64,000 nt of DNA from Flectobacillus sp. BAB-3569 (GTDB lineage Bacteria > Bacteroidota > Bacteroidia > Cytophagales > Spirosomataceae). The notes under the pieces are model-generated. The model saw only the letters and a program-made list of their open reading frames with translations. It ran no database searches and was not told the DNA's origin. The translations under genes and the position numbers were made by a program. Below are positions 44,365 through 54,571 of this stretch, piece by piece. The stretch is taken from the NCBI RefSeq assembly GCF_002270355.1, contig NZ_NJFZ01000006.1:434001-498000 (forward strand), in the 5' to 3' direction. Position 1 is the stretch's first letter; each line of letters begins with the position of its first letter.

Positions 44365-46338
44365 ATGAATTATTTTTCTGCACTTAAGTTCAAGATATTG
44401 CTAATTGCTTTAATCTTCAGTTTTAATGGCCTTATGGCTCAGAAATCTCCGATTAAATTCGGAGATATTCCCACATCAGACCTCGAAGCCAAAGTTTACG
44501 CTATCGACTCATCTGCCTCAGCAGTGATTCTTTGTGACTATGCAACCTTGACTTATGCCTACTATTCTTCTGGTCTAAAGACCATGTTTACCCATCATCG
44601 TCGTATCAAGATATTAAAAAAATCTGGCTATGATTGGGCTACCTTCGAAACGATGACGAGAGGAGGAAATCAAGAATCTATTTCAGGGATCAAAGGAGCA
44701 ACTTACCGTTTGGTTGGAGGTAAAGTACAGGTTGATAAATTAGAAAAATCAGCCATTTTTGAGAACAAATCTGACAAAAACTTTACTTCTCACAAGTTTA
44801 CACTTCCCAACGTTCAGGAAGGAAGCGTGGTGGAGTTTACGTATCAGATACAATCCAATTACGATACCGAGATTCCAACGTGGCGTTTTCAGCACTCTAT
44901 TCCTACCCTCTGGAGTGAGTATTGGGTAAATGCTCCCAATTTTTACGTGTTTAGATTGCACACGCAAGGGTATGAGCCTTTTGTTATTTCAAAGCAAGAC
45001 CAATCGAGCATCATGCTTGAAGGGTCTAGTTATGCAAGTACGGAATATCATTTAGCCGTAAAAGATGCTCCTGCTATCAAAGAAGAGCCCTACACAACTA
45101 CCATAGAAGACTTTACAGCTAAGATACAGTTCGAAATCGCGGCGTATGTACCACCTAATGGCATTAGTAAAAACTTTTCATTGACTTGGGAAAATTTGGA
45201 TGCAGCATTATTGGGCTATGACTCGTTTGGTAAACTTGCCAAACCTGATGGCGCCGTCAGAGATATTGTACCTTTCCTAAAACGGACAGATTCAGATACT
45301 TTAGCGCATTTAAACAAAGTGCTTGATTACGTTCAAAAAGCAGTACTCTGGAATGGGGATGCAAGTATGTATGGCTCGAATACTCGTAAAAAGGTATTGG
45401 AAAGTAAGCTAGGAAACTCCGCAGACTTAAATCTTTTGCTAGTAGCTATTTTGAAAGAACTCAAATATGAAGCCCAACCCCTGATTTTGAGTACCCGTAA
45501 TCATGGTATGGTCAATGAGACACAGGTGTTAGAAAAGCGCTTTAATTATGTGGTAGCTGGCGTTTTGATGCCTAATCAGCAATGGTTGTTATTGGATGCC
45601 ACCGACCCTATGTGTAAAGCAGGTAGCGTGCCATTTCGTTGTCTTAATCAGCAAGGAAGAATCGTAGCTTCGGGTACTGGAGAATGGGTTGAAATTACCC
45701 CGAAAGAAAAATATACTGCCGCTCAAAGCGTATCGGTCACCGTAAAAGCCAATGGCGATGCTGAGATAAAGGGAGATTTACTTTTTCAAGGGTATGCAGC
45801 TATGGCTATGCGCAAAGTCTATCAGAAGGAAGGTGAAAAAGCTTTAGGTGAATATCTGAAAAAGGAATACCCCAACCTTCAAATCAAATCCTTTAAAGTG
45901 ACTGGTCAGAGCAAATATGAAGATGCTTTTACTATTTCTGTTGATGCCGAAGTATCAGAAGCTGTTAATATCCTTGGGGAGCGTATGTATATCAAACCTA
46001 GCTTTGGCTTAATCGATACCGAAAACCCTTTTCACAATAAAGACCGCAAGTTTCCTGTCAACTTTGGGTATTTGCAAGACGATCTTTCTACCATTATGAT
46101 CAATTTTCCTGAAGGGTATGTGGTAGAAGAATTGCCCAAATCAGTAAAAGCTGTTACGCCTGATAAGATGGTAAATTATACTTATCAACTATTTGCTAAT
46201 GGCAATCAGATTGCATTTATGAATAAGTTATTTGTCAAGAAAACCTATTTCTATGCAGAAGAATATCACGATTTAAGACAAGTATTTGATTTGATAGAAC
46301 AACGTAACCTCCAACAGATTGTGTTGAAGAAGAAGTAG
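44365..46338 (+). CDS. DUF3857 / transglutaminase-like protein 1, catalytic residues lost
   Basis: This exported 657-residue protein (signal ending near LMAQ) has an N-terminal DUF3857 domain (about 45-260), a transglutaminase-like core (about 310-420) and a C-terminal DUF3858-like beta region. In the active-site block the sequence is LGNSADLNLLLVAIL (about 349-363): the nucleophile cysteine of GDC-K is Ser352. The catalytic histidine of FNH is Tyr395 (FNYVVAG). The fold is kept, but protease or crosslinking activity is unlikely. It heads a run of three paralogues and may act as a binding protein or partner. Confidence 0.88.
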   Translation: MNYFSALKFKILLIALIFSFNGLMAQKSPIKFGDIPTSDLEAKVYAIDSSASAVILCDYATLTYAYYSSGLKTMFTHHRRIKILKKSGYDWATFETMTRGGNQESISGIKGATYRLVGGKVQVDKLEKSAIFENKSDKNFTSHKFTLPNVQEGSVVEFTYQIQSNYDTEIPTWRFQHSIPTLWSEYWVNAPNFYVFRLHTQGYEPFVISKQDQSSIMLEGSSYASTEYHLAVKDAPAIKEEPYTTTIEDFTAKIQFEIAAYVPPNGISKNFSLTWENLDAALLGYDSFGKLAKPDGAVRDIVPFLKRTDSDTLAHLNKVLDYVQKAVLWNGDASMYGSNTRKKVLESKLGNSADLNLLLVAILKELKYEAQPLILSTRNHGMVNETQVLEKRFNYVVAGVLMPNQQWLLLDATDPMCKAGSVPFRCLNQQGRIVASGTGEWVEITPKEKYTAAQSVSVTVKANGDAEIKGDLLFQGYAAMAMRKVYQKEGEKALGEYLKKEYPNLQIKSFKVTGQSKYEDAFTISVDAEVSEAVNILGERMYIKPSFGLIDTENPFHNKDRKFPVNFGYLQDDLSTIMINFPEGYVVEELPKSVKAVTPDKMVNYTYQLFANGNQIAFMNKLFVKKTYFYAEEYHDLRQVFDLIEQRNLQQIVLKKK

Positions 46339-46537
46339 GTCTGATAATAGATACATCGACCCTACAACTTTGAGAATATCATAGCCATGATTTACCAATT
46401 TTTCTATAAGAAAGATTGTTAAATCATGTGTTTTAAGCGCTTCGGTTTTCTGCTTTTCTCAAAATATCTTTTCTGAATTGCTCAATTCAAAATCGATTCT
46501 ATCCGAGCATATTCTTTCCCAAATAAACCTTAAAACA

Positions 46538-48502
46538 ATGAAAAAAATAACCTTTTTACTACTAATGCTTTCAATGGCTTTTATAGCCAATGCCCAACAA
46601 GAACTACCTAAATTCCCCGATGTAAAAGTAGAGGATTTGAAGAAAAAAGAGTATGTCAAGGATTCTTCTGCCGAGGCTTATATCATGATGAATTATGGGA
46701 ATGGATGGGTGTATAAAAACTCGGAAGGTGGCTATGAGATTGCCTATCAATACTTTACTAGAATTAAAGTATTGAAAAAAAGCGCTTTTGAGCGGGCTAC
46801 AAAAACACTTTTCCTCTACAAAGATGATACTCAACAGAATATAGAGACCGTCGAAAATGTCAAAGGACGAACTTACAATTTTATCAATGATGGAATAACC
46901 ATTGAAGAACTCGACCCCAAGGACGTATTTAAAGGAAAATATGACAAATCTTATGATAAGGTAAGTTTTACTTTACCCAAAGTAAAAGAAGGCTCCATCA
47001 TTGAATATTCTTATGTGGTTCGGTCGCCGTATCCTTTCAAACCTAAGGATTGGTATTTTCAGTATAATATCCCTTGTGAGCGAAGTGAATATACCTTTAG
47101 TTCTCCAACCAATTTGGCCTATCGTATTTTGATGCAGGCTTGTGAAGGCAAACTTTCATTTGATAAATGTGCAACCGCCGACGAGTATCGCACTTGCCAA
47201 TGGTTGATGTTGAATGTTCCCGCCCTCAATCGTGAAAAGTATGTTGCCAACTTGGATGATTATACTCGAAAAATCCACTTTGAGCTGGCTGAATACATTG
47301 TGGATGGCATGAGTAAACCTAAAAACCTTTCCATAGATTGGCCTGCTTTTGACAAGCAATTATTAATTGACGAGGATTTGGGGGGAAGAATTGGTAAAAT
47401 CTCAGCTTTTGATGCCACGGCTCAAAGTCTCAAAACCCAAAAAACAGATACGCTTGAATTGGCAAAGGAGGTTTACAAATATGTACAAAGCAATTTTACT
47501 TGGGATGGCAATAAATACCTATTTACTCAAAACACCTTAAAGGAGATATTCAACCGTAAAACAGGCTCGGGTACTGAGCTGAATTTATTACTTATTTCGC
47601 TACTGCGTCAGGTCGGAATAGAGGCCAATCCTGTAGTAATTAGTACCCGTGAGCATGGTCGAATATGGAAAGATTATCCTATGATTAGCAGATTCAATTA
47701 TACTTTAGCGCATGTCAATATCAAAGGGAAGGACGTCTTGTTAGATGTAACTGATAAAAACCTTCGCTGGGGATTATTACCAAGTTTTTGTATGGTGGGC
47801 GAAGGTCGTTTATTAATTAGTAATAAATCTCAATGGCTTCCTATTCGTACACCTGAGAAAAGTGGAGAAATGATTAATATGGAATTTACATTCGGAGAAA
47901 AAGAATCAGAACTTGAGAGCCAAATTACTTATGCTGGGGTAGGGTACCAAGCCATCGACTACCGCACCGAATACAATACTTTAGGCAAGGAGAAGTTTGC
48001 AGAAAAATTTCGTAAAAAACTTTCTACTATCGACAAAGCTTTGGTAGAATTTGAGGGCTTTTCAAGTACAGATACGGATGTTCAGCCTGTAATAGCTGTG
48101 ACAGGGAAAAATCCAGAGGGATATAGTGTTGTAAATGGTAAAATCTATCTTAAAACAATTCCTTATGATGGTACTACCGAGCATCCTTTTGTTAGTGCCG
48201 AAAGAGCTTTTCCTATTGATTTTACCTATCCTACCGAAGAGACTATTACTTGCAAATATACCATTCCAGATAATTATGCGGTGGTCGAACTTCCCAAAGC
48301 GATTCGAGTGACACTTCCAGAAGATGGTGGTAGATTTAACTTTTCGGTTGCTCAATATCAAGGCGGTAAAGTCATAATCGTAACCAGCCAAATACAGCTC
48401 AAAAAATCGATTTATGGTGTAGACGAATATCAAGCCATCCGTACTGTTTATGACCATATTGTGGCCAAACACAATGAAATGATCGTTCTTCAAAAAAAAT
48501 AA
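46538..48502 (+). CDS. DUF3857 / transglutaminase-like protein 2, catalytic residues lost
   Basis: The ATG at 46538 starts a good signal peptide (MKKITFLLLMLSMAFIANAQ) and is preferred over 46478, giving 654 residues. Domain order matches the first paralogue. The active-site block is KTGSGTELNLLLISLL (G343 onward), where the cysteine is Gly345. FNY (Tyr388) replaces FNH. So this is a second likely pseudoenzyme, closer to paralogue 1 than to 3. The next paralogue begins 4 bp after its stop, which argues for co-transcription and perhaps translational coupling. Confidence 0.88.
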   Translation: MKKITFLLLMLSMAFIANAQQELPKFPDVKVEDLKKKEYVKDSSAEAYIMMNYGNGWVYKNSEGGYEIAYQYFTRIKVLKKSAFERATKTLFLYKDDTQQNIETVENVKGRTYNFINDGITIEELDPKDVFKGKYDKSYDKVSFTLPKVKEGSIIEYSYVVRSPYPFKPKDWYFQYNIPCERSEYTFSSPTNLAYRILMQACEGKLSFDKCATADEYRTCQWLMLNVPALNREKYVANLDDYTRKIHFELAEYIVDGMSKPKNLSIDWPAFDKQLLIDEDLGGRIGKISAFDATAQSLKTQKTDTLELAKEVYKYVQSNFTWDGNKYLFTQNTLKEIFNRKTGSGTELNLLLISLLRQVGIEANPVVISTREHGRIWKDYPMISRFNYTLAHVNIKGKDVLLDVTDKNLRWGLLPSFCMVGEGRLLISNKSQWLPIRTPEKSGEMINMEFTFGEKESELESQITYAGVGYQAIDYRTEYNTLGKEKFAEKFRKKLSTIDKALVEFEGFSSTDTDVQPVIAVTGKNPEGYSVVNGKIYLKTIPYDGTTEHPFVSAERAFPIDFTYPTEETITCKYTIPDNYAVVELPKAIRVTLPEDGGRFNFSVAQYQGGKVIIVTSQIQLKKSIYGVDEYQAIRTVYDHIVAKHNEMIVLQKK

Positions 48503-48506
48503 TACT

Positions 48507-50423
48507 ATGATGCTAACTACACGATTACTAAAAGTTTTCTTACTACTATGCTTTGTTTATCCTATTACTGCTCAAACAGTGGTTTGGAATGTACAAGGTA
48601 TTCCAGAAAAATTAAAGGAAAAAGCTCATGCTGTAATTCGTACAGATGAGAATGTTTTGTTGGTGAAAAATGAAGGTTTTTTAACTCGAAAAAAACATAC
48701 AGTTATCACCATTCTCGACGAAGAGGGACTTAAATACGGGCATCTTTATATTGACTATAATAAACTTTCGAAAGTTACCGACCTCGAAGGCGTACTTTAC
48801 GATGCTGCTGGCAATAAGCTTCGTAAGCTCAAAAAAGAGGAAATAAACGATATTGGCAATGTATCCGAAACTAATCTATTTGACGATTATCGCTATAAAT
48901 CGGTACAATTCAACTATGCGAATTTTCCATTTACGGTAGAGTATTCCTACGAAGTGTCCGATAAGAGAATGGCCTTCTATGAATCATGGTTTCCTGGAGA
49001 TGATACCGACGATGTGTCAGTACAAGCCAGTAGCTTACAAATAGAGATGCCTGCCAATATGCAATTACGATATAAGGAAATCAATGGCGTGGCATCGGTC
49101 GAAAAATCTCAGAATGGCGCTAATACGGTGTATAAATGGAAGGTAAGCAATCTCCCGATTAAGGCTCATGAGCCTTACGCTCCAGCTTGGTCTGAGCGTG
49201 GCCCGGGTGTTTGGACGGCTCCTGCTACTTTTGAAATGGATGGTTATAAGGGTGATTTTTCTACTTGGCAAAAAGTTGGAGAGTTTGATAATTTGCTCAA
49301 CAAAGGAAGAGAAACCCTACCTCCTAGAGTAGTGAATGAAATCCAGACACTTGTCAAAGGAGAAACTACACAAGAAGCAAAAGTCAAAAAGGTATATGAA
49401 TACCTTCAACAACATACCCGATATATTAGTATCCAGTTGGGTATTGGGGGCTTGCAACCATTTGAGGCTTCTTTAGTGGCCGAAAAAGGATATGGAGACT
49501 GTAAGGCACTAAGTTTTTTTACAAAAGCTATGTTGAAAACTATTGGTGTCGAGTCGCATTATGCGTCAATTAAAGCAGGGGAGGCCACAGCGGATATTCT
49601 GACAGACTTCCCAGCGCAACAGTTTAACCATGTGATTTTGTGTGTGCCAATGCCCAAGGATACCATTTGGCTAGAGTGTACCTCGCAAACAAATCCTTTT
49701 GGATACTTATCCAATTTTACGGCTAATCGACATACGCTTTTGGCAACACCGAGTGGAGGCGTATTGGTCAAAACTCCGGCGTTATCTGCCAAAGACAACC
49801 AAGTGAGTCGAAAAGTTAAAATGGAATTGGGAGCTGATGGTTCGGCAAAGGCAAAGATTGACGCCCATTTCAAAGGGATTTTTTATGATGATATGATAGG
49901 GCTGATTCATGAAAATAATCAAGAAAAAACCACCATCTCTTTACTAAAAAACTTCTATTTGGGCAATGCTCAATTAAGCAAAATTGCTTTGCAAGAAAAT
50001 AGAGATAAAATCCCGAGTGTTCAAGTTGCTTTTGATGCCGATTTAAAAAAACTAACCTCTCCAAGTGGGTCGAGGCTATTTGTGACTCCTGATATTTTCT
50101 TCAAAGAAGATGGTGTACCATCATCAGGCTCCGAGCCTCGTACCATGGATGTCGAGTTATTTAATAATATATCTTATAACGACGAGATTGAAATTCAGCT
50201 CCCTACTTACCAAGCAGTGGAGGCATTGCCAACCGATGTAAGCTTCACATCAAAATTTGGAACCTTCCAAGTAAAGTACCAATTACAGGGCAACAAATTA
50301 TTATTGACTCGCAAGTTTACACGCAATAATGGAAAATATAAGGCCAATGACTTTGCAGAATTGATTGATTTCTATAAAAAAATCTCAAAAGCAGACCGAG
50401 CACAAATGGTTTTGAAGTTGTAA
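48507..50423 (+). CDS. DUF3857 / transglutaminase-like protein 3, catalytic residues intact
   Basis: This 638-residue exported protein (signal ending near TAQT) has DUF3857 (about 50-250) and a transglutaminase core with EKGYGDCKALSFFTKAML, in which Cys332 is the nucleophile. QFNHVILCV carries His375, and WLECTSQTNPFGYL follows the family pattern near the third residue. It is therefore plausibly active as a cysteine peptidase or crosslinking enzyme. It is co-transcribed with paralogue 2 and ends at a strong terminator. Target proteins are unknown. Confidence 0.9.
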   Translation: MMLTTRLLKVFLLLCFVYPITAQTVVWNVQGIPEKLKEKAHAVIRTDENVLLVKNEGFLTRKKHTVITILDEEGLKYGHLYIDYNKLSKVTDLEGVLYDAAGNKLRKLKKEEINDIGNVSETNLFDDYRYKSVQFNYANFPFTVEYSYEVSDKRMAFYESWFPGDDTDDVSVQASSLQIEMPANMQLRYKEINGVASVEKSQNGANTVYKWKVSNLPIKAHEPYAPAWSERGPGVWTAPATFEMDGYKGDFSTWQKVGEFDNLLNKGRETLPPRVVNEIQTLVKGETTQEAKVKKVYEYLQQHTRYISIQLGIGGLQPFEASLVAEKGYGDCKALSFFTKAMLKTIGVESHYASIKAGEATADILTDFPAQQFNHVILCVPMPKDTIWLECTSQTNPFGYLSNFTANRHTLLATPSGGVLVKTPALSAKDNQVSRKVKMELGADGSAKAKIDAHFKGIFYDDMIGLIHENNQEKTTISLLKNFYLGNAQLSKIALQENRDKIPSVQVAFDADLKKLTSPSGSRLFVTPDIFFKEDGVPSSGSEPRTMDVELFNNISYNDEIEIQLPTYQAVEALPTDVSFTSKFGTFQVKYQLQGNKLLLTRKFTRNNGKYKANDFAELIDFYKKISKADRAQMVLKL

Positions 50424-50450
50424 AAACCCTTTAATAATCCCTTAATGACC

Positions 50451-50483
50451 AACTCCGTAAGTTTTTCAAGAACTTACGGAGTT
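50451..50483 (+). terminator. Terminator of the DUF3857 gene run
   Basis: A 13-bp perfect stem (AACTCCGTAAGTT, 50451-50463 with 50471-50483) has a 7-nt loop and a T-rich tail. It lies 27 bp after the third paralogue. Confidence 0.85.
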
Positions 50484-50522
50484 TTTGTTTTGGTCAAGCA
50501 AGTACAAAAAGCGTAAAACTTG

Positions 50523-50530
50523 TAACTTTG
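50523..50530 (+). promoter_or_regulatory. Candidate -7 box (TAACTTTG) for pheT
   Basis: It matches TAnnTTTG exactly. It lies about 125 bp upstream of the pheT ATG, so the mRNA would have a leader of over 100 nt, enough for attenuation. I see no clear T-box or leader peptide in it. Confidence 0.45.
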
Positions 50531-50654
50531 CGCTCTCAAATACAAATACGGAAAAACAACAACTCATAATATCATTGCTCAGGTATCAAAACACTTTCCT
50601 AATACTTGAGTAAACAAGATTGCACTAGCAAGGTATTATCTAATTTTATACACA

Positions 50655-53078
50655 ATGAAAATTTCACTTAATTGGCTTAAACAGTTCATCGAAATTAATG
50701 AATCTCCCGAAGAGCTAGACCAAATGTTGACAGGTACTGGTTTGGAGGTAGAGGGTATCGAGCGTCACGATTCTATCCCAGGTGGGTTACAAGGCTTTGT
50801 TGTTGGCGAAGTACTTACTTGCGAACGATTTATGGTGAAAGAAAAACAGTTGAGCCTTACTACAGTAGATATTGGTCAAGAAACTCCCTCTCAAATTGTT
50901 TGTGGTGCCGCCAATGTTGATGCTGGTCAAAAAGTGATTGTAGCAACCGTTGGAACAACTCTTTACGACAAAGAAGGTAAGCCAGTGTTTGCTATTTCGA
51001 GCAAGAAAACTTACGGACATTTATCTGAAGGGATGATTTGTGCTGAAGACGAAATCGGTATTGGTTCTTCGCATGATGGTATTTTGGTATTGGATACAGA
51101 TTTGCCAAATGGTACGCCTGCCACCAAATACTTCAACCTTGAAGCAGATTATATGATTGAAATCGGTTTGACACCAAACCGTGCCGATGCTGCATCTCAC
51201 TGGGGAGTAGCTCGTGATATTAAAGCTGCTACGGGTCGTGAAATCACTTTGCCATCTATTGAGGCTTTTAAAGTAGATAATAACAATTTTCCGATCGAAC
51301 TTATCGTAGAAGATGCGCAGGCTTGTCCACGTTTCTGTGGGGTAACTATCGATGGCGTTACCGTAAAACCTTCACCAGAATGGTTACAAAATGCCTTGAT
51401 TACCATTGGTTTGCGTCCTATCAATAATATCGTTGATATTACCAATTTCATTTGTCATGGCTTGGGTCAACCAATGCACGCTTATGATTGGAGTGCTATC
51501 AAAGGTCAAAAAGTAGTGGTGAAAACTCTACCAGCAGGTACTAAGTTTACCACACTTGATGAAGTTGAACGTACTTTAGGCGAAACAGATTTGATGGTTT
51601 GTAACGCTGAAGAGCCAATGGGTATCGCAGGCGTATTCGGAGGAGCAACTTCGGGTATCAAAGACGAAACAACTCGTGTATATTTGGAGGTAGCGTATTT
51701 TGATCCTGCTTCTGTTCGTAAAACAGCACAACGTCATGGTTTGAAAACGGATGCTTCTTTCCGTTTTGAACGTGGTACAGATCCAAATGCTAAATTATAT
51801 GCTTTGAAATACGCTGCCTTGTTGATTCAAGAATTAGCAGGCGGTGTCATTGCTTCCGAAGTTTCGGATTTCTATCCAAATCCAATTCAAGATTTTGTAG
51901 TACCTGTAACATACAGAAATATTGATAGATTGATTGGTAAGCAATTAGGAAAAGAGCTTATCAAGTCTATTTTGGTATCGTTGGATATTCAAATTACAGA
52001 AGAAACCGAAGCTGGTTTTACTGCGATTGTTCCTCCATATCGTGTAGATGTTACGCGTGAGGCTGATATTATTGAAGAAATCTTACGTGTGTATGGTTTC
52101 AACAATATTGAACTTTCAGAAAACTTAGGAACTGACTATCTTTCTGATTTCCCAGCGAAAGATCGTGATAAATTGCAATGGAAAATTGCAACAAGTTTGG
52201 CTGGAAGTGGTTTTTCTGAAATTATCACTAACTCATTGACAAAGCCTTCTTACGCTGCTTTGATTCAGAGTGATTTACAAGGTGAAAATGTTGAAATTCT
52301 AAACAAGTTATCAGAAGATTTGGCGGTAATGCGTCAATCAATGGTTTTCTCTGGCTTGGAAGTATTGGCTCACAATATCAATCGTCGCCAGAAGGATTTG
52401 AAATTGTTTGATTTCGGAAAAACTTATCACAAAGTCAACGAGAAATATGTTGAAAAACGCCACTTGGCGATTTACTTAACAGGTAATATTTCGGCAGAAA
52501 CTTGGCAGGCAAAATCTGAAAAGATTTCATTCCACACTTTGGCGAATGTAGTTACTAAGTTGTTGAAAAGCTTAGGTTTCAAAGATTTCCAAACAAGACC
52601 AATCGAAGGTTCTGCTACTTTTGAATATGGTTTGACGTACGTAATCAACAAGAAAGAATGTGTTAGTCTGGGCTTAGTAAAAGCAAAATTGGCGAAGGCT
52701 GCCGACGTAAAACAATCGGTATTCTATGCTGATTTGGATTGGGATTACTTGTTCAAACAATACAAAGAAAACGTAGTATTTACCGAATTGTCTAAATTCC
52801 CTGAAGTTCGTCGTGACCTTTCATTGGTATTGGACAAAGAAGTTACTTTTGACCAAATCCAGAAATTGGCAAAACAATACGAGAAAAACTTGTTGCGCCA
52901 AATCAACGTATTTGATGTATATCAAGGCGAAAACTTGGGTGAAGGCAAAAAGTCTTACTCAGTAAGCTTTATCCTGCAAGACAACGAGCAAACGTTGACA
53001 GATAAAGTAATTGACAAAACAATGGAGCGTTTAATGGCTGGATTCGAGAAAGAAATCGGAGCAGTAATTAGAAAGTAA
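50655..53078 (+). CDS. pheT: Phenylalanine-tRNA ligase beta subunit
   Basis: PheT pairs with PheS to charge tRNA-Phe. The 807-residue length is standard. Domains in order are an N-terminal fold with MKISLNWLKQFIEI, the EMAP-like tRNA-binding domain (about 40-150), B3/B4 editing domain (about 210-390), B5 (about 405-480), the catalytic-like core, and the C-terminal anticodon-binding FDX-ACB domain (FTELSKFPEVRRDLSLVLD onward). pheS is not adjacent. It ends at a 22-bp perfect hairpin after an R2 fragment. Confidence 0.98.
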   Translation: MKISLNWLKQFIEINESPEELDQMLTGTGLEVEGIERHDSIPGGLQGFVVGEVLTCERFMVKEKQLSLTTVDIGQETPSQIVCGAANVDAGQKVIVATVGTTLYDKEGKPVFAISSKKTYGHLSEGMICAEDEIGIGSSHDGILVLDTDLPNGTPATKYFNLEADYMIEIGLTPNRADAASHWGVARDIKAATGREITLPSIEAFKVDNNNFPIELIVEDAQACPRFCGVTIDGVTVKPSPEWLQNALITIGLRPINNIVDITNFICHGLGQPMHAYDWSAIKGQKVVVKTLPAGTKFTTLDEVERTLGETDLMVCNAEEPMGIAGVFGGATSGIKDETTRVYLEVAYFDPASVRKTAQRHGLKTDASFRFERGTDPNAKLYALKYAALLIQELAGGVIASEVSDFYPNPIQDFVVPVTYRNIDRLIGKQLGKELIKSILVSLDIQITEETEAGFTAIVPPYRVDVTREADIIEEILRVYGFNNIELSENLGTDYLSDFPAKDRDKLQWKIATSLAGSGFSEIITNSLTKPSYAALIQSDLQGENVEILNKLSEDLAVMRQSMVFSGLEVLAHNINRRQKDLKLFDFGKTYHKVNEKYVEKRHLAIYLTGNISAETWQAKSEKISFHTLANVVTKLLKSLGFKDFQTRPIEGSATFEYGLTYVINKKECVSLGLVKAKLAKAADVKQSVFYADLDWDYLFKQYKENVVFTELSKFPEVRRDLSLVLDKEVTFDQIQKLAKQYEKNLLRQINVFDVYQGENLGEGKKSYSVSFILQDNEQTLTDKVIDKTMERLMAGFEKEIGAVIRK

Positions 53079-53138
53079 ATTAGCTGTAGGCTTTTGGCTT
53101 ATGGCAATGGGGTTTCGGCTTTCAGCCTAAATCCTACC

Positions 53139-53186
53139 ACTACAAAAAAAGCTGAGAAGACATATCTTCTCAGCTTTTTTTGTAGT
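53139..53186. terminator. Strong bidirectional terminator after pheT
   Basis: A 22-bp perfect stem (53139-53160 with 53165-53186) with a 4-nt loop contains an A7 run on one arm and T7 on the other. It serves pheT and the convergent small gene. Confidence 0.9.
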
Positions 53187-53265
53187 TCATTTTATCAGCA
53201 CATAAAATCATTTAATAGTGTTTCTGATAACAGATATACTAATAACTATTACTGCTGAACTTGAA

Positions 53266-53532
53266 CTATTGTAAGGCAGTACTCTTTTGGATAAGGTCTT
53301 CAATCTCCAACAAAAGCTTTTTACCAAATCCTGACCATGAGTTCATAGTACCGCTCTGAAAAAGTTCAACTAACTGATCAAAACTCACTACATTGTGGTC
53401 TTGGAGGAAGCGCTTAAGGTTTTTACTGGCACTAAGCGTTTCTAAAAAATTTCCTGCGTTTAGTTTCTGCTCCTCGTACTCTTTAATAATCCTGAGTGCA
53501 TTTAGATATTCAGAATGAGAAATTGTAGGCAT
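53266..53532 (-). CDS. Small protein with helix-hairpin-helix / RNAP alpha-CTD-like C-terminus
   Basis: I do not recognise this 88-residue protein. It is acidic-basic mixed and mostly helical, without signal peptide or membrane segment. The C-terminal half (about 46-83) reads DQLVELFQSG, then WSGFGKKLLLEIEDLIQ. This resembles the helix-hairpin-helix of the RNA polymerase alpha C-terminal domain (consensus like NFGKKSLEEI). That could mean DNA or protein binding, but a 40-residue match is weak. It stands alone between pheT (convergent) and the phosphoesterase (same strand). Confidence 0.65.
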   Translation of the reverse strand: MPTISHSEYLNALRIIKEYEEQKLNAGNFLETLSASKNLKRFLQDHNVVSFDQLVELFQSGTMNSWSGFGKKLLLEIEDLIQKSTALQ

Positions 53533-53629
53533 TGCTGTTAATCAATAGTTTTGTGTTACACCTAAAAAGTTGTACCGTGTGCTAGTTCTAGATTCCAATG
53601 TGCTAATATACGACATTTTATGTTCCAAC

Positions 53630-54571
53630 TTATGGTACAATTAGTTTATCTTTCGAATATAGCACTTTTCCAGTACTATCCACAAAGCTTGTGGTAATCA
53701 AATTATCCTTGATTTTGACCGATGTAAAAGCTGGGGTATTCGTACCAAAAAGTAAATAAGGATGTTCTTTTCGTACAATATCATTGGCATACGCAGCTCC
53801 GCCACTCACCAAGAGTTCAGTATCTAGGTCTGGAGCCTTTAGATATTGGCTATTGTGGCTATGACTCGAAATATATAATTGTACTTTGTATTTGTTCAAA
53901 AGAGGTTTGATAGTACTAATAATTTCTGCTTGATCGCCTCTGCCTGTTCCTGCCGAATACATAGGATGATGTCCTACTACAATTTTAATTTTTTCCTTAC
54001 TCATACTCAAAGTACTATCTAACCATTTTAACTGTTTTTGAGTATCCTGTGACAAAATATCTGAATGCATAAAGGCATTATTGCGATGGTCTGTAATCAT
54101 TGGAGTGGTATCAATAACCACAAATCTGACATTGTTGTTATTGGCCATTTCACGCACAAAAGTGTAATATCTATTAGGCAAAATCCATCGCTTATTGATT
54201 TTAGCATAATCAAGCTGTGCCGTAGGATTACCCATGTAATCATGATTGCCAAGGGTTATATACCAGTTTTTCAAAATATTAGAACCGCTATATACTTGTT
54301 CATAAGACTGTTTCCAGTGTGCATCGTTGATGTCGGCTACACCATTTTCATAAAAGTTATCACCCGTCGAGAAAATAAAGTCAATGGGTGTCAGCTTAGC
54401 CGATTTATCCATTTGTTTAGCTATCGAAGTCTGAGCATATTGTCCCATTCTTCCCCAGTCGCCCACAATATAAAAAGAGGTTTCTTTAGGTAAATCCATG
54501 GTTACTTCTTGTTTACAGCTCCAGTAAATTCCAATAGCAAGAATAAAGAGTAATAAGGAGAATTTTCTCAT
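53630..54571 (-). CDS. Purple acid phosphatase-like metallophosphoesterase
   Basis: This 313-residue exported protein has a signal peptide with a Cys near residue 19 (YWSCK), possibly a lipoprotein. Dinuclear-metal motifs occur in order: VGDWGRMG, STGDNFYENGV, LGNHDY, VGHHPMYS and SSHSHNSQYL. This matches tartrate-resistant acid phosphatase type enzymes. It should hydrolyse phosphate esters outside the cytoplasm; the true substrate is unknown. Confidence 0.93.
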   Translation of the reverse strand: MRKFSLLLFILAIGIYWSCKQEVTMDLPKETSFYIVGDWGRMGQYAQTSIAKQMDKSAKLTPIDFIFSTGDNFYENGVADINDAHWKQSYEQVYSGSNILKNWYITLGNHDYMGNPTAQLDYAKINKRWILPNRYYTFVREMANNNNVRFVVIDTTPMITDHRNNAFMHSDILSQDTQKQLKWLDSTLSMSKEKIKIVVGHHPMYSAGTGRGDQAEIISTIKPLLNKYKVQLYISSHSHNSQYLKAPDLDTELLVSGGAAYANDIVRKEHPYLLFGTNTPAFTSVKIKDNLITTSFVDSTGKVLYSKDKLIVP

